A stretch of DNA of 64,000 bases from Isoetes taiwanensis (lineage: Eukaryota > Streptophyta > Lycopodiopsida > Isoetales > Isoetaceae): positions 184,001-248,000 of the forward strand of contig JAJEKV010000159.1 of NCBI GenBank assembly GCA_021234155.1, given 5' to 3'. A program made the position numbers and the translations under genes. Below, piece by piece: positions 34,583 to 46,203 of this stretch. Within the stretch, counting starts at the first letter, position 1. The number at the start of each line of letters is the position of its first letter. The notes under the pieces are model-generated. The model had not been told where the DNA came from and made no database searches. It was given only the letters and a program-made list of their open reading frames with translations.

Positions 34583-35614
34583 ATTTTGTTCTCTGCGTGC
34601 CAGTGTCCTTTCATCACTCCCTTGTATCTTTTACGGGGCTTATTATCTCTGTCAAATTATTCTTGTTCCCTTTCTATATGTCACTTACCTGTCACCCATT
34701 ATTTTGTATTTCCCTTATTTTGAGTGTTCTCGTCACCCTTCTCCTTAATATCTTTCCTTAGTATCTCACAACCTCGATGCATCCTTGACGTCATCTATAT
34801 ATTATACTTTACATACTTTACATTCGACCTTCCATACCCCTTTATTATATTACTATACTTCTATTATTATTATATTTCTATAGTTCTCATTGCCTCCTGT
34901 GGGCCCATGTCCCGGTCCGGGTCGTTACCACCCGCCTACACATGTCCTCCTTTATCTTCAATCGTGTTTCTGCGCTAACCTTTTTTTATATGCTTCTTCA
35001 TGACGCTTAGCTAAATTGTTGTGTATCATCCAATATGTTCTTCGTGTCCCTCAAATCGCCTGCGGGCATCCTCGATTTACATTTGTTATCTCGCTAGTTT
35101 AGCTACATCATATTAGTTCACGTAATACATTTATGTTTTACGCCTCTTTTGCTTTTTTAAAAGAATAACCCATAATAGGGCCTTAAAGTTACTATGGGTA
35201 TCATCAGATTTTATATTTAATTGGAAAAAGTCTACATTAAGAGGAGAGTTCTTCTCTCCCACGACCATTGTTTGTCTTTTCAGCCATTCTTACACGAAAT
35301 TTTCATGCGACGACATACAAACAATCGCTTGTTTCCCTCAGATCCTCTAAAAGTCGATGTCGCTTCGAACTGAACCCGGTCGTTTTGAACAAAGGGTTTT
35401 TGAAATTTGATAATAATAAAAAGCGAACGAAAAGCGTAAAACGAGAAGTTGAAGATGGCAAACGGATATAGAAGATAAAAAGGATAAACGCCGGAAAGAT
35501 AAAAAGAGAAAAGAAAGAAAGAAGGAAAGAAAGTGGCACAAAAGGAAAGCATGGCTTGCCAATGCTCGGTCCTCCCCTGGCTTCATACTTATCCGATTTC
35601 TTCCCTGCCCATAA
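34583..35614. other. Stretch with no recognised gene
   Basis: Pyrimidine-leaning AT-rich DNA up to about 35.0 kb, then a purine-rich tract (GAAAGAAAGAAGGAAAGAAAG, 35510-35530). The open frames in the tract are compositional. Confidence 0.5.
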
Positions 35615-36163
35615 CTAATGCTTTAGCTTCTTGTCCTCTGATGGTTCCCCGATCTTTTTAACTTTTTCGAGATTCCTCCCCATATACGCCCGGCATAAGA
35701 AATCGACGGGATTCTTCTCACAGCAGTAAATACAGACCTTGCCGAAATCACACACCAGAAGATTGTGCTGATAGCTCGACGACCTTTGTATGGCGGCGTG
35801 AACCTGCAGTCTATTGAAGCATTGCATTGTGCGATCCATGTCTTGGCGCCTCACCGAATCGTTTTTGTCGCCTAAAACTCCGAGTACTTCAAGCAACCCT
35901 AGAGTATACTGGCTATCCCGCATGGACTGAGCATGATGAATTCTGTCACAGTACAGACAGTGCACTCGGCCGCAGCTGATGCATGAAGGCAAGCCCCTGC
36001 TCAGGCACATACAACTGTCGAAGCAGATACACCACGGGTTGAGCTCCTCCAGCTCCGGATTGAATGGCACTGTCAAGTTTCCTGGGGTGCCGGAGTTGGG
36101 ACGCTTTTTGCCAATTTTCTGCTCCCCATCTACATTCACGAGAACCTTTTTCCCCTTATCCAT
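35615..36163 (-). CDS. Cys-rich zinc-binding protein, possibly PLATZ-like (182 aa)
   Basis: A single intact frame from ATG at 36163 to a stop at 35615, without introns. After a basic N-terminus (MDKGKKVLVNVDGEQKIGKK), residues about 44-75 hold a Cys/His cluster: PWCICFDSCMCL, PSCISCGRVHCLYCDRIHH. A second cluster is near residue 150 (VCIYCCEKNPVDFLC). Two cysteine clusters around a central segment with HH and a Y-x-x-x-LLEVL region resemble the layout of plant PLATZ transcription factors, in which Cys/His residues bind zinc. The specific PLATZ signature residues (QIRR, RPQ) are not visible, so this is tentative. Lack of introns and decayed surroundings would also fit a retrocopy or captured gene. 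No close neighbour in operon-like spacing applies in a plant. Confidence 0.5.
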   Translation of the reverse strand: MDKGKKVLVNVDGEQKIGKKRPNSGTPGNLTVPFNPELEELNPWCICFDSCMCLSRGLPSCISCGRVHCLYCDRIHHAQSMRDSQYTLGLLEVLGVLGDKNDSVRRQDMDRTMQCFNRLQVHAAIQRSSSYQHNLLVCDFGKVCIYCCEKNPVDFLCRAYMGRNLEKVKKIGEPSEDKKLKH

Positions 36164-38184
36164 ATTTTGCTTCCGATCGCGGCGAGTGCTATGACTTGTT
36201 GGCGCTTCTTTGCCCGGCCGAATTTCCAGCGCCTCAGGATTAGGCGCTCAAGTGGACCGGAGAGACTAATTTCTAAATTCTAAAGGGGCGCCTTCACACA
36301 GCTATATATACTTGCCATTTAGGCTACACCAACATAAAAAAGGCATGCTACCTCATCCAGAAAAGTTACCATAAATGTGCCAACTGAACCTCTTTGTAAT
36401 AGTCTCCACTTTTTGTAATGTACACTTAGGAAACTCAACAATAGGAAATAGAGAAATAAATATTGTATTTGAAATTGAAGACCATTCTGCTTTCATTTGA
36501 AAGGTAGTCTTGACTTTTCATGCCAGTTGCAATTCAACTTAATACCCTACATAACAACTACTTTACATGCCAAATAAGTCATAAATTGCCTGAGCTACTC
36601 AATGTATATTTTTAAATGATGAAAAAAATCCCCCAAATGAAACCAATAATTGTACCTCTCAAAGTAAAGAGTTTTAGGAACACACAGAAACCTATAACAG
36701 GCAATAGCTAGCTATCCACATGCGACGAAAGGTAACATCATCTTCTTCTTTTTAAGCATAGGTGAAGATGACAAGGCAAGATGAATTGTCGTTTAATATG
36801 CAAAAAATTAGTCACAGATGTAGGTTTTCCTTTTGTTGCAACACTTCGCATGAGATTAGGTAGACCATTCAAAACTCCATTTGGTTGGATAGAAAACTAA
36901 TGTCTAATATAGTCCATAGTGTCATCTTTGTTCCTTTTAAGAGAATGGTTTTAAAGATGCAGGTTCTCACTTTCAACATTGCATCTTCATGTCATTATAA
37001 AGCGAACAATAATGAAACCCACCAATAAATTCTTTGTAGGAATGCTTTATATTGTTGGACGCATACATTCAACAACCCACAACTTCACACATTGTTCTTT
37101 CCATAAACCACTATAACCACATAATACACCTTCCAAGTTCCATAATAGAAAATGTTCAAAATTGTGAGATACAACTTCCTCTATTGTTTTCCTTTCAGTT
37201 TCAAAGTAAAAACCAAAGAGGGATATACACAACTTCAACTATAACTATTATTGCTTTATTATTGCAAGGAAAATTCCTATAGGCTGTTAAAGCCCGAAAA
37301 TGCTTCATCGTAAAATCATTTTAGTAAAAGTACACAAAGTAATATCACATATCTATAGTACAACATTTGAGATCAGATTCAAAATTTTGGACACAATGGT
37401 CTTTGTCTTCACCGATGAATCTTAAAGAGTTGCTATATATTACTGTTGCCTGCACTAAGGCACATTGTTTATTCCGGCAAACAATGAAACCAAAAAAAAA
37501 TATTCTATAGTTATGGACTTTATCGAAACTTGGAGCGATCATAACTATCTTACAAAGTTTGTTGCAATATTATTAGCACAAGGTGAAAGAATTACGACAT
37601 GATCCAAGTTAGACCATGTGGGCAAAGTAATAATGTTGCTCACTAAAATGGAGATGTCCTATTTGTTGTGATTCTACATGGATGAATGCCTTGATAATTA
37701 ACATTCTAAAACAATAATATCTTTTGTATCTATACACATTCACCCCACACGTCATCCAACATCTCTCTCTCAACCACTAATGACTTTATCATCTATATGA
37801 CTTCACTTTTTTTTTTTAAATAGCCATTGTTAGTTCATTACATACGTCTACAATCCGTAAATTAAAAAATAACACAACTCATTGTTATACTAGGGCAACT
37901 CAACACACCTAGCACCTTATTGGATCTACATCTTATGCTCGAAAACCTCATCATTCCTTGCAACGAAATCGTACTTCCAAACCAACACATTGGACATACA
38001 CAACTTCTTATGACTGATATCATGACAATGCCAATAGTTGGAGTGGAAATGCCCAAATTGTTGTATATGAAATATATATTGAGAGAATACAAATTTTGTG
38101 CTCCATTGTTGCTCCTACAATCTTCAAATGCAGATTTGCACCAAAAATCCTATTTTAGCATTAAACAACCACTTCTCAAATTGT
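36164..38184. other. AT-rich stretch, possible Helitron body
   Basis: No gene recognised. It ends in the Helitron 3' terminus at 38218, so much of it is probably Helitron sequence. A possible 5' start (TCTAAATTCTAAAGGGGCG, about 36272) is weakly similar to the starts of the two other Helitrons; I do not regard that end as established. Confidence 0.35.
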
Positions 38185-38190
38185 TACTAC

Positions 38191-38218
38191 GCCCGGCAAC
38201 GCCGGGCACCATAACTAG
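38191..38218 (+). mobile_element. Helitron 3' terminus (plus strand)
   Basis: A perfect hairpin GCCCGGC-AAC-GCCGGGC (38191-38207) is followed by ACCATAA and CTAG, then T. The same hairpin-ACCATTA-CTAG arrangement is present on the minus strand at 48403-48430 and, degenerate, at 258-290. Confidence 0.75.
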
Positions 38219-38530
38219 TATAATATGGATACAAGTGGCGCGAGATTAGAAACATTTGTTATTTGGAACTCTACTCTCCAAAAGATTGAGGGATGCCCGT
38301 ATATATCAGGCGTATATCATGCGGGATGTGGTTAATCCGGCCAAAAACAGATGGTTAATCTGGCAATTCGATATAAGCCAGGGTGGTCAATCTAGTCAAA
38401 TAGTGGTTAATCTAGCAAAAAATGAGGCGTGAAATTGTGCGGCTGAGGTAAACCATCAACATTCTTGATATTTTATCTTCTTGAACTATAAAAATTATTG
38501 TTTAGATTGTTGCATTTGGAGGTAAAATAT

Positions 38531-38792
38531 TTGAAGTTTGGAGAAGCAAGTAGGGAGCTCTTATTTCCCGCTGGTTCATTTAACATTGGAGATTATCTTC
38601 GCTTTCTGTCATTGCTCGATCTACAAGGCATCTAACATCAGATAAAAATGGCCCACAAAAAATGGATGCATTTCTTCATAAAGCGATTCAAGAGCATATT
38701 GAGAAATCAACATCGCAGAAATCTTATCTAGTTGACGTGCTCCTTGCAGCAGGCATCGATGGAGTTAGAAGCTCGAAGCTATTCTGCAAGTA
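38531..38792 (+). pseudogene. Cytochrome P450 fragment (plant A-type like)
   Basis: One frame reads FGEASRELLFPAGSFNIGDY, then LRFLSLLDLQGI and a stop. After a frame change it continues KMDAFLHKAIQEHIEKS, then YLVDVLLAA. The pattern G-x-FNIGD-(Y/F)-x-P-x-L-x-x-LDLQG, then KMDAFL..(V/A)I.EH, then (F/Y)-x-DVLL is characteristic of the F-G region of plant CYP71-clan enzymes. The haem-binding and I-helix regions are absent, so this is a fragment. It lies about 0.5 kb downstream of the strictosidine-synthase-like gene; a functional link cannot be claimed. Confidence 0.65.
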
Positions 38793-39243
38793 AATACTCT
38801 ATAGGTATTTTGGAGTGTGTATACTTGCAGGACTTTGGATTTTATTTTTGTTCTACTGTTTTATGAATATATATAAGTCTTATTAAGGTTCGAGAGTGTA
38901 TACTGTATTCGTATGTGAATACGTATATTTATGATGTGGCATGAAAGGTTTGAAAAGTCAAAACAAGAAGAATCACACGAAGAGTTAGGGCAGATGTCTA
39001 TGGGTGGTAGATGCATTGGGACCTAGGTGGGGTGGTGTTTTTGTGCTCGATACTTTGTATCAAAGTCGAGTTCCATGTCTAGGTTCAACAAAATACTATA
39101 AATGAGATGAACAATAGGAACTTGCATATGAAAGTACTCTTACGGCATATAATATAGTTTAATAGATAGTACTCATATTCATAAGATGTCATCAAGAACT
39201 CATGTTGCATATGGGTATCATCTATAGTTAACATGACTTTGTG

Positions 39244-39249
39244 TTTATT
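39244..39249 (-). promoter_or_regulatory. Polyadenylation signal of the SSL gene
   Basis: AATAAA on the minus strand, about 25 nt after the TAG stop at 39275. Confidence 0.5.
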
Positions 39250-39274
39250 TCCAATATTTGCTAAATATGAAGGG

Positions 39275-40846
39275 CTATGAAGCAATCTTCATTTTGCCTA
39301 TAAAATCTTTAGCAAAGCTGCCAAAATATAGATGCTCTCCCACTTGCAAAGCTCCTGTTACAAATGCTACGCTCTTACCATTTGGATCTTCTAAATATGC
39401 CACAAATTCCCCATCTTCCTTGATCCCAACTACTTTTGCCATCTTGTAGAAATAGTCTTTCACATATCCCTCAAGTCTCATAATGAGAATTGCTCTTTTG
39501 ACCGCAACGATGCCCATAATTCTTTCAAAGATTGCCGAACGTTTCTGCGGAAAAACGAGGTCAGTATTTCTTCTACTTCTTCAAGATGATAGTCTTGATA
39601 GATCAAGATGATGTTAACACTTACTCCAAGCAAAGAGATCCAGAAAATATCATTTCCATTGTGGTGTATGTTGTCTGGAAATCCAGGCAAGTTGTCTATG
39701 AATATTTCTGTTGTGTCTTTCTTGGGTCCTTGGAGCCAATATTTCAGGCACCTTGCTCTGTCAAAACAAAGTCAAATTTGGTTTTGCATAGCTAAATTTA
39801 TATAATATATATTGTAAAGAAAGTGACCTACTTCCATGTTTCAGATACTACTAAGAAGTCCTGTTTGGCAGAAAGGGCAACTCCATTAGGAAAATACAAG
39901 TCCTTCAATAAAACAGTGGTCTCTCTGGTGGAAGGGCTGTATTTAAGAAGCCTACCATTGGGTCTACTTTCAAGGCAATCCAAGAACCAAGAATCCATCC
40001 CAAATTTGAAGCTTGCATCGGTGAAGTAAATGGAGCCATCGTTGGAGACAACGAGTTCGTCTGTTAGTCTGGATATGAATTACAAAAGAAAGATCAGAAA
40101 TTGAAGAAAACTCAGGCCGGATGCAAAGGGAAGTACTTAAACTTAACCCCCTCTGCACGGTCGGAAAGAACTCGGACGCCATGCTCCTCTGTTATGTTCA
40201 ACAAGCCCTGCAAACAGAGATTGGGGCGCTGTTAAATTCTGAATTTTAGGGTCTGAGCCCAAGAAAGAAATCTGAATAGTGTTATAAGAAGAAATCTGAA
40301 TAGGGTTATAGGGTTTAAGCCCAAGAAAGAAATCTAAATATTTCAGTGTTACATTTAAGCCCAAGAAAGAAATCTGAATAGTGTTTAAGCCCAAGAAAGA
40401 ATAGGGTTTAAGCCCAAGAAAGAGATCTGACAAATAGTTTAGGCCCAAGAAAGAATAGGGTTTAAGCTCAAGCTTACCATAGTGGGCTCACAAACAAGAA
40501 GCTCCCCGTTCAACCCAATTGCCAAACCCAAAGGACGGCCGCCCACATAGGTCCAGTTCTGGACCCTGCCTTCCGGATTCACCCTTTTGATCCACCCATC
40601 TAAGCAGCCTGTGTATATGTTTCCTTTGGAATCCATAGCCACATCTTCCGGCCCAGGCAGCTCACCCGATCCGATCCTTTGCACTCCCTGAAGCAGAGTA
40701 TTCTCTGCAAACATGCCCTCTGCCTTTGGAGGATCTGGCAGCTCTGTCGGAAGCGGATCAAATGCTGTATTTCGATTCAAATTGGCCCATATCGCTGCAG
40801 CAATTATGGATAATACTATCCCACCGATGGCTTGGAGGGGCGCCAT
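39275..40846 (-). CDS. Strictosidine-synthase-like protein, 359 aa, five exons
   Basis: Exons on the minus strand: 40846-40478, 40207-40137, 40068-39832, 39757-39625, 39544-39275. All introns are GT-AG and the frame is continuous from ATG to TAG. The protein starts MAPLQAIGG with a hydrophobic anchor (about residues 8-25), then GSGELPGPEDVAMDSKGNIY, GRPLGLAIGLNGELLVCEP, an N-x-T sequon (NIT, near 127) and LVVSNDGSIYFTDASFKFG. Further on are FPNGVALSA, LVVSETWK, LPGFPDNIHHNGNDIFWISL and a C-terminal VGEHLYFGSFAKDFIGKMKI. This is the six-bladed propeller of the SSL / adipocyte-plasma-membrane-associated-protein family, secretory or ER-membrane proteins. True strictosidine synthases need a catalytic Glu; most plant SSLs lack that activity, so no alkaloid function is implied. 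The length is close to the family norm. It is the best-supported gene in the window. Confidence 0.93.
40250..40465. repeat. Minisatellite inside SSL intron 1
   Basis: About seven degenerate copies of AAGCCCAAGAAAGAAATCTG, with AATAGTGTT or AATAGGGTT between, fill most of the 270-bp intron (40208-40477). The other introns are 68-80 bp, so the repeat expansion accounts for the larger size of intron 1. Confidence 0.9.
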
Positions 40847-41048
40847 GCCTGAGTTAATAATATACTCTGCTTTTTTTATGTAGGAAAATAGCCTCGTGTT
40901 TTATTCGATTCCTCCTTTGTTGGTATTCATGATTTATCATGAGCCGCTGTTGTGATTTTATTGGCTCCCAATGTGTGGGTTTTGGAAGGGGAAACTTCTG
41001 CGAGCAGGAGGTTTCCTGGAAGAAATCCTGATCGCCACCAAAAACTTA

Positions 41049-41499
41049 GGGGCTTTTCACACGACTAGTGTGTCTTATATTTTAAGGCATACTATTGGTC
41101 CATGTCAGCATTTAAGAAGAACTGGTTTTCACACGGAACCATATAAGACATGTCTCATTTAGGTTCGGGTAGGTTTGGATAGGTTCGGTAAGGGCAATGG
41201 AGTCTTATTTTATACCGGGGGACTTCCCCCGCCATAAAATAAGACACCACTTATTATATTCTATTTTATTCTATTGACCAATCATATTCAAAATAAAAGG
41301 TGGTCTTATTTTGTGATGGTTTTCACACTAGTATTTATTAGTGTCTCATTTACATAAGACGTGTCTCATTTACATAAGACACCCCCTGTAGTGTGAAAAC
41401 AACTTATATTTGTGTGTCTTATTTTTTGCTTTGGAGTCACAAATGATGTCTTATATGAAATGGGACAGCCATATTATAAGACATCGTGTGAAAAGGCCC
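41049..41499. mobile_element. Tourist-like MITE (451 bp)
   Basis: Left end GGGGCTTTTCACACGA; right end, reverse-complemented, GGGCCTTTTCACACGA. Both sides are flanked by TTA (41046-41048 and 41500-41502), the target duplication of PIF/Harbinger elements. The interior has repeated TAAGAC/GTCTTA segments that fold back. No coding capacity. It lies about 200 bp upstream of the SSL gene. Confidence 0.88.
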
Positions 41500-41559
41500 T
41501 TAGACCCAAAAGTTACCAAAAAAAAAACGACACTCGTCTTGGTCCCTAAAGTTACGTTT

Positions 41560-42815
41560 CTAGGATTGTACATGAGCCATTGATCTTCAGCATGGGCATC
41601 ATATCAAATCAAGGGCCAATATTTTTAGGTCAGTTTCAAAGTCATGAACATTTAACTTCACCGTTCATTAAATTCGAAAACTTTGCACATGACCATGATA
41701 TTAAAATGAAGACGTCTGTACATCAGCATGGCCATTGCAATACAGCAAATTATAACACATGAAAGCCAGCATATCAAAACACATATACAAGCTTCCAGAA
41801 CCTTCCTATTCCCCAGAGGCCTCCCCACAGACCGCCACAGGCTTCCAACAATAAATTTGTAGATGTGAAGAATTCTCCTTCTACTTCTATAGGAGAAGCA
41901 CAAATTAATGAAGCACAGAAAGCTGGCCCGTCAGCAGAATGGCATTCAGAGTCTCTAAACGAAATACAAACTTCTACAACAAAAGAAATGGAGATTGATG
42001 ACGAGACTAATGTCATACAGACTTCCAACAATAATCTGTAGCGGCGAAGAAAGAAATGGAAGTGCATTTGGAATCTCCTTCTATAGGACAGGCCCAAATT
42101 ATTGAACCACAGGAAGCTGGCCTTTCTATGGAATTGCATCCACAATGTCTAAGAGAAATACAGACTTCCACAACAAGGCGGAACTTGTAACGGATTTTAA
42201 CCAATGTAACTGGTCAGCAAAAGAAGCTCTGAGGAATCCAATCTCCGGGCCATGCGGCTACCACCAGGAGCTTGTCAACAACATAAAAAAAAAAACAGAA
42301 CAACAACACGACAACAAAACTCAGCAACACAACTGAACAGCCAGATAAGAATCGCTGCATTTCCACAGAACGCTCTCCCGCCACTGCAAAGCTTCACTCT
42401 CAACTCCAAGAAGATCCCACAGATCATGCCCATAACAATATTTCCTCCCCGCTAAAGCCCGATGCACAAATTCTTCCTTCACAACTACTAGAATGCCAGA
42501 AATTTTTGGCTAGAAATGAGAGCGAGATGGAAGGCAGACATGGCCATGGAGAATCAGGCAGAGCTTCGGCATGCAGGACCTCGTTGTCTACCAAGGCAGC
42601 ACCATCACGTGACGTCCCCGCAATTTCATTTCTAGACATTGAAAGTGCCCTGAGAAATTCACCCAGTTTGCTTCCGCCACATCTAAACGGCATTAAGCTC
42701 CTCAAATGCCTCAAAACATACGCTTTCCAATACTATACACCACTGAAATCTTACCCCAGACCATCGCTAAAAGCACCTCTCAAAATACCAAACTCAAATC
42801 GTAGAAGTTTATAAG
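41560..42815 (+). pseudogene. Decayed unidentified coding region with internal duplication
   Basis: Plus-strand open stretches without a common frame: NNKFVDVKNSPSTSIGEAQ and KEMEIDDETNVIQTSNNNL (41840-42040), then 42506-42814 (MARNESEMEGRHGHGESGR ... ISFLDIESALRNSPSLLPP). The segment around 41885-41960 is repeated at 42073-42150 (TCTCCTTCTATAGGA, GAAGCTGGCC), so a tandem duplication is visible. The composition (Ser, Asn, Glu, Thr) resembles a disordered plant protein. No family recognised. Confidence 0.35.
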
Positions 42816-43051
42816 CCAGTTTCATTTTTTCATTTGATGTGATATTTCTAGAAAGTTTTTTAATGTGATATTTTTTAATGATTAATAAACAGGTGTAGAA
42901 CAAATGAGCATTCGAACCTACCAGAAGATTCTGGGGTCTTCTTCCTCTGAATTAAAAGTACCTTTCGTGAATCCACAAATTTTCAGCCCTTACAGGGTCT
43001 TAGCGCTCATGTCTGAGTCTTAATGTGCCTTCTCAGAGATGATTTGCCTCT

Positions 43052-43258
43052 CTAGAAGTTGAGAGTAGGATCTGGAAGCTCCGTCCCAGTGTTTGTTATA
43101 AGCTTCCGCATGTTCTGGAAGGTCAGAATAGGAGCTTCAACTGCGGCTTCTTTCTGGAGAAAGCATCCGCTGGGCATGGCGGAGCTTTGGAGATACAGCT
43201 GTAGAGCTGTTAGCAGAGGATGGTTTAGCAAGTTCGGCAAGTTCCTTGCCAATACCAT
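43052..43258 (-). pseudogene. Short decayed coding-like segment
   Basis: The minus strand in one frame reads GKELAELAKPSSANSSTAV then SPKLRHAQRMLSPERSRS before a stop. Ser/Arg/Lys composition suggests a disordered protein part, unidentified. The overlapping open frame in the other phase (MVLARNLPNLLNH) looks less natural. Confidence 0.25.
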
Positions 43259-44980
43259 CGTAGACAGAGCAGTTTGGGATAGTTTATTACTAGCACTGTG
43301 GTAATTCTTACTTTGAGTCTTCTGTTGAACTTTTGTGTGCCTCTAGTCTTTTCTGTTTCCCATAACCCGACTGGGTTCTCGTGGACGGTAAAAAGTTTAT
43401 CTTTATCTATTGCATTTTCTATATAGTTATGCTTTTAATTTTCCTACCTGAACTGCCCTTCCTTCCTGGTTGTGCTAAATCTCCAAATATTAGATTCCTC
43501 AGACTGTTTTGTCTGGATGATGCCAATGATGCCCAATTCGTTGTTCTAAAGTATTGCAGCGGTTGTTAGGCATTTTGACAGTAATACTATCCGTGTGTCG
43601 TCAGGAATTCTAGATTCTGGAGAAATCTAAATCTTTCTTTATCTTCATATAAAAACAAGAGAAGCACCGTCAGTGGAACCCAAAGATGAACAAGAAATTG
43701 TCATTTTGAAAGAGGCGATTGTAGGTATTATAAGATAAGATAAGATAAGATAAGATAAGATGAATTTTTACGTCCACGGGAACCCAACAGGTTATAGGAT
43801 GGCACATGCAAGGGCAACAACCCATCTAAAACCTGGGGACTAGGCCCCATCACCAAACACAATAACCAAATATTAAAAGACTACCAGGAAGAAGATAGGA
43901 GTCGTCCATGTGATTGCAAGAGCATTTGTGCGAAGCCCTTTATTCAGAATTTAGAAATTCAAAGTTGGTTTCGAAATCAGCATCAACAAACAGATTCATG
44001 GGGCAGACCCTGCTTTTAACGTTGCACATAAAGCTGCCGATCTCAATTATACCAGTTTTTATAGTATGCGGCAAGAAGTTTTCTTTCTCATAAAAATCAA
44101 ATCTCATAAATGCTCTGCTTTGCATAAGGTAAGCATCATTGCAGACTCGTTCATCTATTCTTTTTATTCGTTGCTTTCCTCATTTCTTCTGATCTGTCTT
44201 CTGTATTAGATGAATTCAAAGCAGCCTAGATTTATATAAGTGACCTTAGGATTAAATCTACCAAGCAAACTTCCATAGACATCCAGAGGCTTGATGCACG
44301 CTTGGAATATGTGGGTTTGAAAATCAGACTTCTAACATAAAAGAATTTAGGTAAGTGAGATGGGTATCCATATAAAAAGGATTTGAGCTGTATGATAGTA
44401 TATGCTTGTGGGTGGTTGTCTTTTATAGTAGAAGCCTTCATTTCTTTTGTACTTGGATTGGAGACAAGCGGATGGGCAGCCACAGGTAAATAGTTTCTTT
44501 CGATTCTAATATAACGATCTGAAAGCCAAATATAGCGATCCTGAAGGCCATGATATGGGCAGTCTTACAGGAAAGAACTTTTGATTGGCACAACTGAAGC
44601 TACAGGGAAGGCATCGGAAGAAGCTAGATGAGAGCATTGTTTATTTTTTTGTTCTTATCCACTTTTCCAAACGCCATTTCTTTCAGATATTTTGGAAGGT
44701 CCAGGTTGGGATGCAAGCAACATTATCATGACAAACAAATGGGCAGAATGACTGTTAAAATTGAATAACACAACAAGGTATTAGACATTAGTTTGATAGT
44801 TTTAGACAATAGTTGAAATAGATTGTGAGGTTGCTATTCAATTACAAATCGAAAGGGCTTTAAAAATTAGGTAGAGGTTGCAAAATCAAGTCTGCTAAAT
44901 TGCAAGAAAGTCTAGCTTCACTAGATGGCAGGATTAATTACAAATGGAAAGGGCCTTGGAATATCGGCTTTGTTGAATAG
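43259..44980. other. Stretch with a LINE-like tail, no gene
   Basis: At 43731-43760 there are six copies of GATAA, followed by GATGAATTTTTACGTCC and GGGACTAGGCCCC, similar in layout to the LINE 3' end at 16831. It is probably the 3' stub of another LINE copy on the minus strand. The rest is AT-rich with no recognised gene. Confidence 0.45.
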
Positions 44981-44983
44981 GTA

Positions 44984-45124
44984 TCCGATGGCTTGGAAGG
45001 GTGCCTGAATTAATAATGTTCTTTGCTTTTTGAAGATGTAGGAAAATAGCCTCAAGTTTTATTCGATTCCTCCTTTGTTGGTATTCATAATTTATCATGA
45101 CCCCTTGTTGTGCTTTTTGGCTCC
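44984..45124. repeat. Duplicate of the SSL start and upstream region
   Basis: About 140 bp match 40823-40968 in the same orientation: CCGATGGCTTGGA, then CCTGAGTTAATAATA / CCTGAATTAATAATG, GTAGGAAAATAGCCTC, TTTTATTCGATTCCTCC and TTTGTTGGTATTCAT. In the SSL gene this covers the first codons and about 120 bp of upstream sequence. Only the 5' scrap remains here; the CGCCAT holding the start codon is partly deleted. Confidence 0.85.
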
Positions 45125-45474
45125 GGATTATCTTTCTATAACACTAAAATCAAAATAAGATGATAAATTGTGCGCGATCTTGACCATTGATTTTGTTGTT
45201 GTCCATCATATCTCTGGTTACACTAAAGATCTTATATATAAAATTTTGGTGTAAGTATTTAATGCATCATGCCTTATATTGAGAGGTTGAGATTTAATTT
45301 AAAAGTGAAGCGCTCAAATAGCCCACTGCTTCTTTTGCCCTTTTCTACCTCTAGCGATGACTTAGGGCCAGCTTCCACTTTGAAAATCATATGAGCATCA
45401 GTTAAGCGAGAACTAGTTTTATATCAACAATGCAGGGTGAAAATAGCTTTACCCTAGTTTTGGTGATTCCGTCA

Positions 45475-45680
45475 CGTTGAATACTCTCCCGCGGAATCAC
45501 AGACCCTCTGGGAACGGGATCTATTCCGGAGGTCCCGTTACAGCTTTGTTTAATACCTTCCGGCGGAATCACAACCTCTAAATCACGCAGGACGGAATCA
45601 CCGCCCTTTTATTCTACGCGACGGAATTACCATCCATAATTGATTCTGCCCGGTGGAATATCCCCAGTAAAAATTCAAAT
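45475..45680. repeat. Left subterminal GGAATCAC repeats
   Basis: Units containing CGGAATCAC or ACGGAATTAC recur about six times every 25-40 bp, in inverted orientation to the units at 47222-47590. Confidence 0.8.
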
Positions 45681-46203
45681 TTGTTACGTCATATTTTGCG
45701 GGAGGTTTTGCAGCTGCTCGGCGATGGCGGAAGTAAGGAGGGCTTGCTCCTTCCATAAATAGCGTTAGAACAGGCTGGGGTAGAGGAAATACCTGGAGTT
45801 GGTGAATCGCCTGGAAACGGTGCTTGGGGTTTAGATATTTTCAGGCAGAATTTTATCCTGATTCTTGGTTCTGATATGGCGGATTGCTTAAGCTTAAGCT
45901 GAAGCAGCTTAAAGCCGAGAAAAACCAGTGGAAAGGCTCGAATGAGCTCGGCTATGGCGATACTAAAGCTGTGGATTCAGAAGCGGCTCCCTTTCCATGA
46001 CAATTATGGCGGACCTCCCTTTGTTCCCAACATTTGGCTCCGTGACTCCGGCGCCTGACCGCTTTTGGGTCTTTTCCTTCTGAACCCTTTCGCCATTTTT
46101 TACTTGTTTTTTCTTAATCCGGTGAAAAAGCCATCTCTGAACCTGTCGAAGTGGAGTCATGGCTATTGCGCACCTGCCCATTTTTGTTAGAAAAAGATTG
46201 TCC

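Noticed and set aside
36264-36290. 5' end of the Helitron that terminates at 38218
   Set aside because: TCTAAATTCTAAAGGGGCG is only loosely similar to the other two 5' ends; not enough to call the border.
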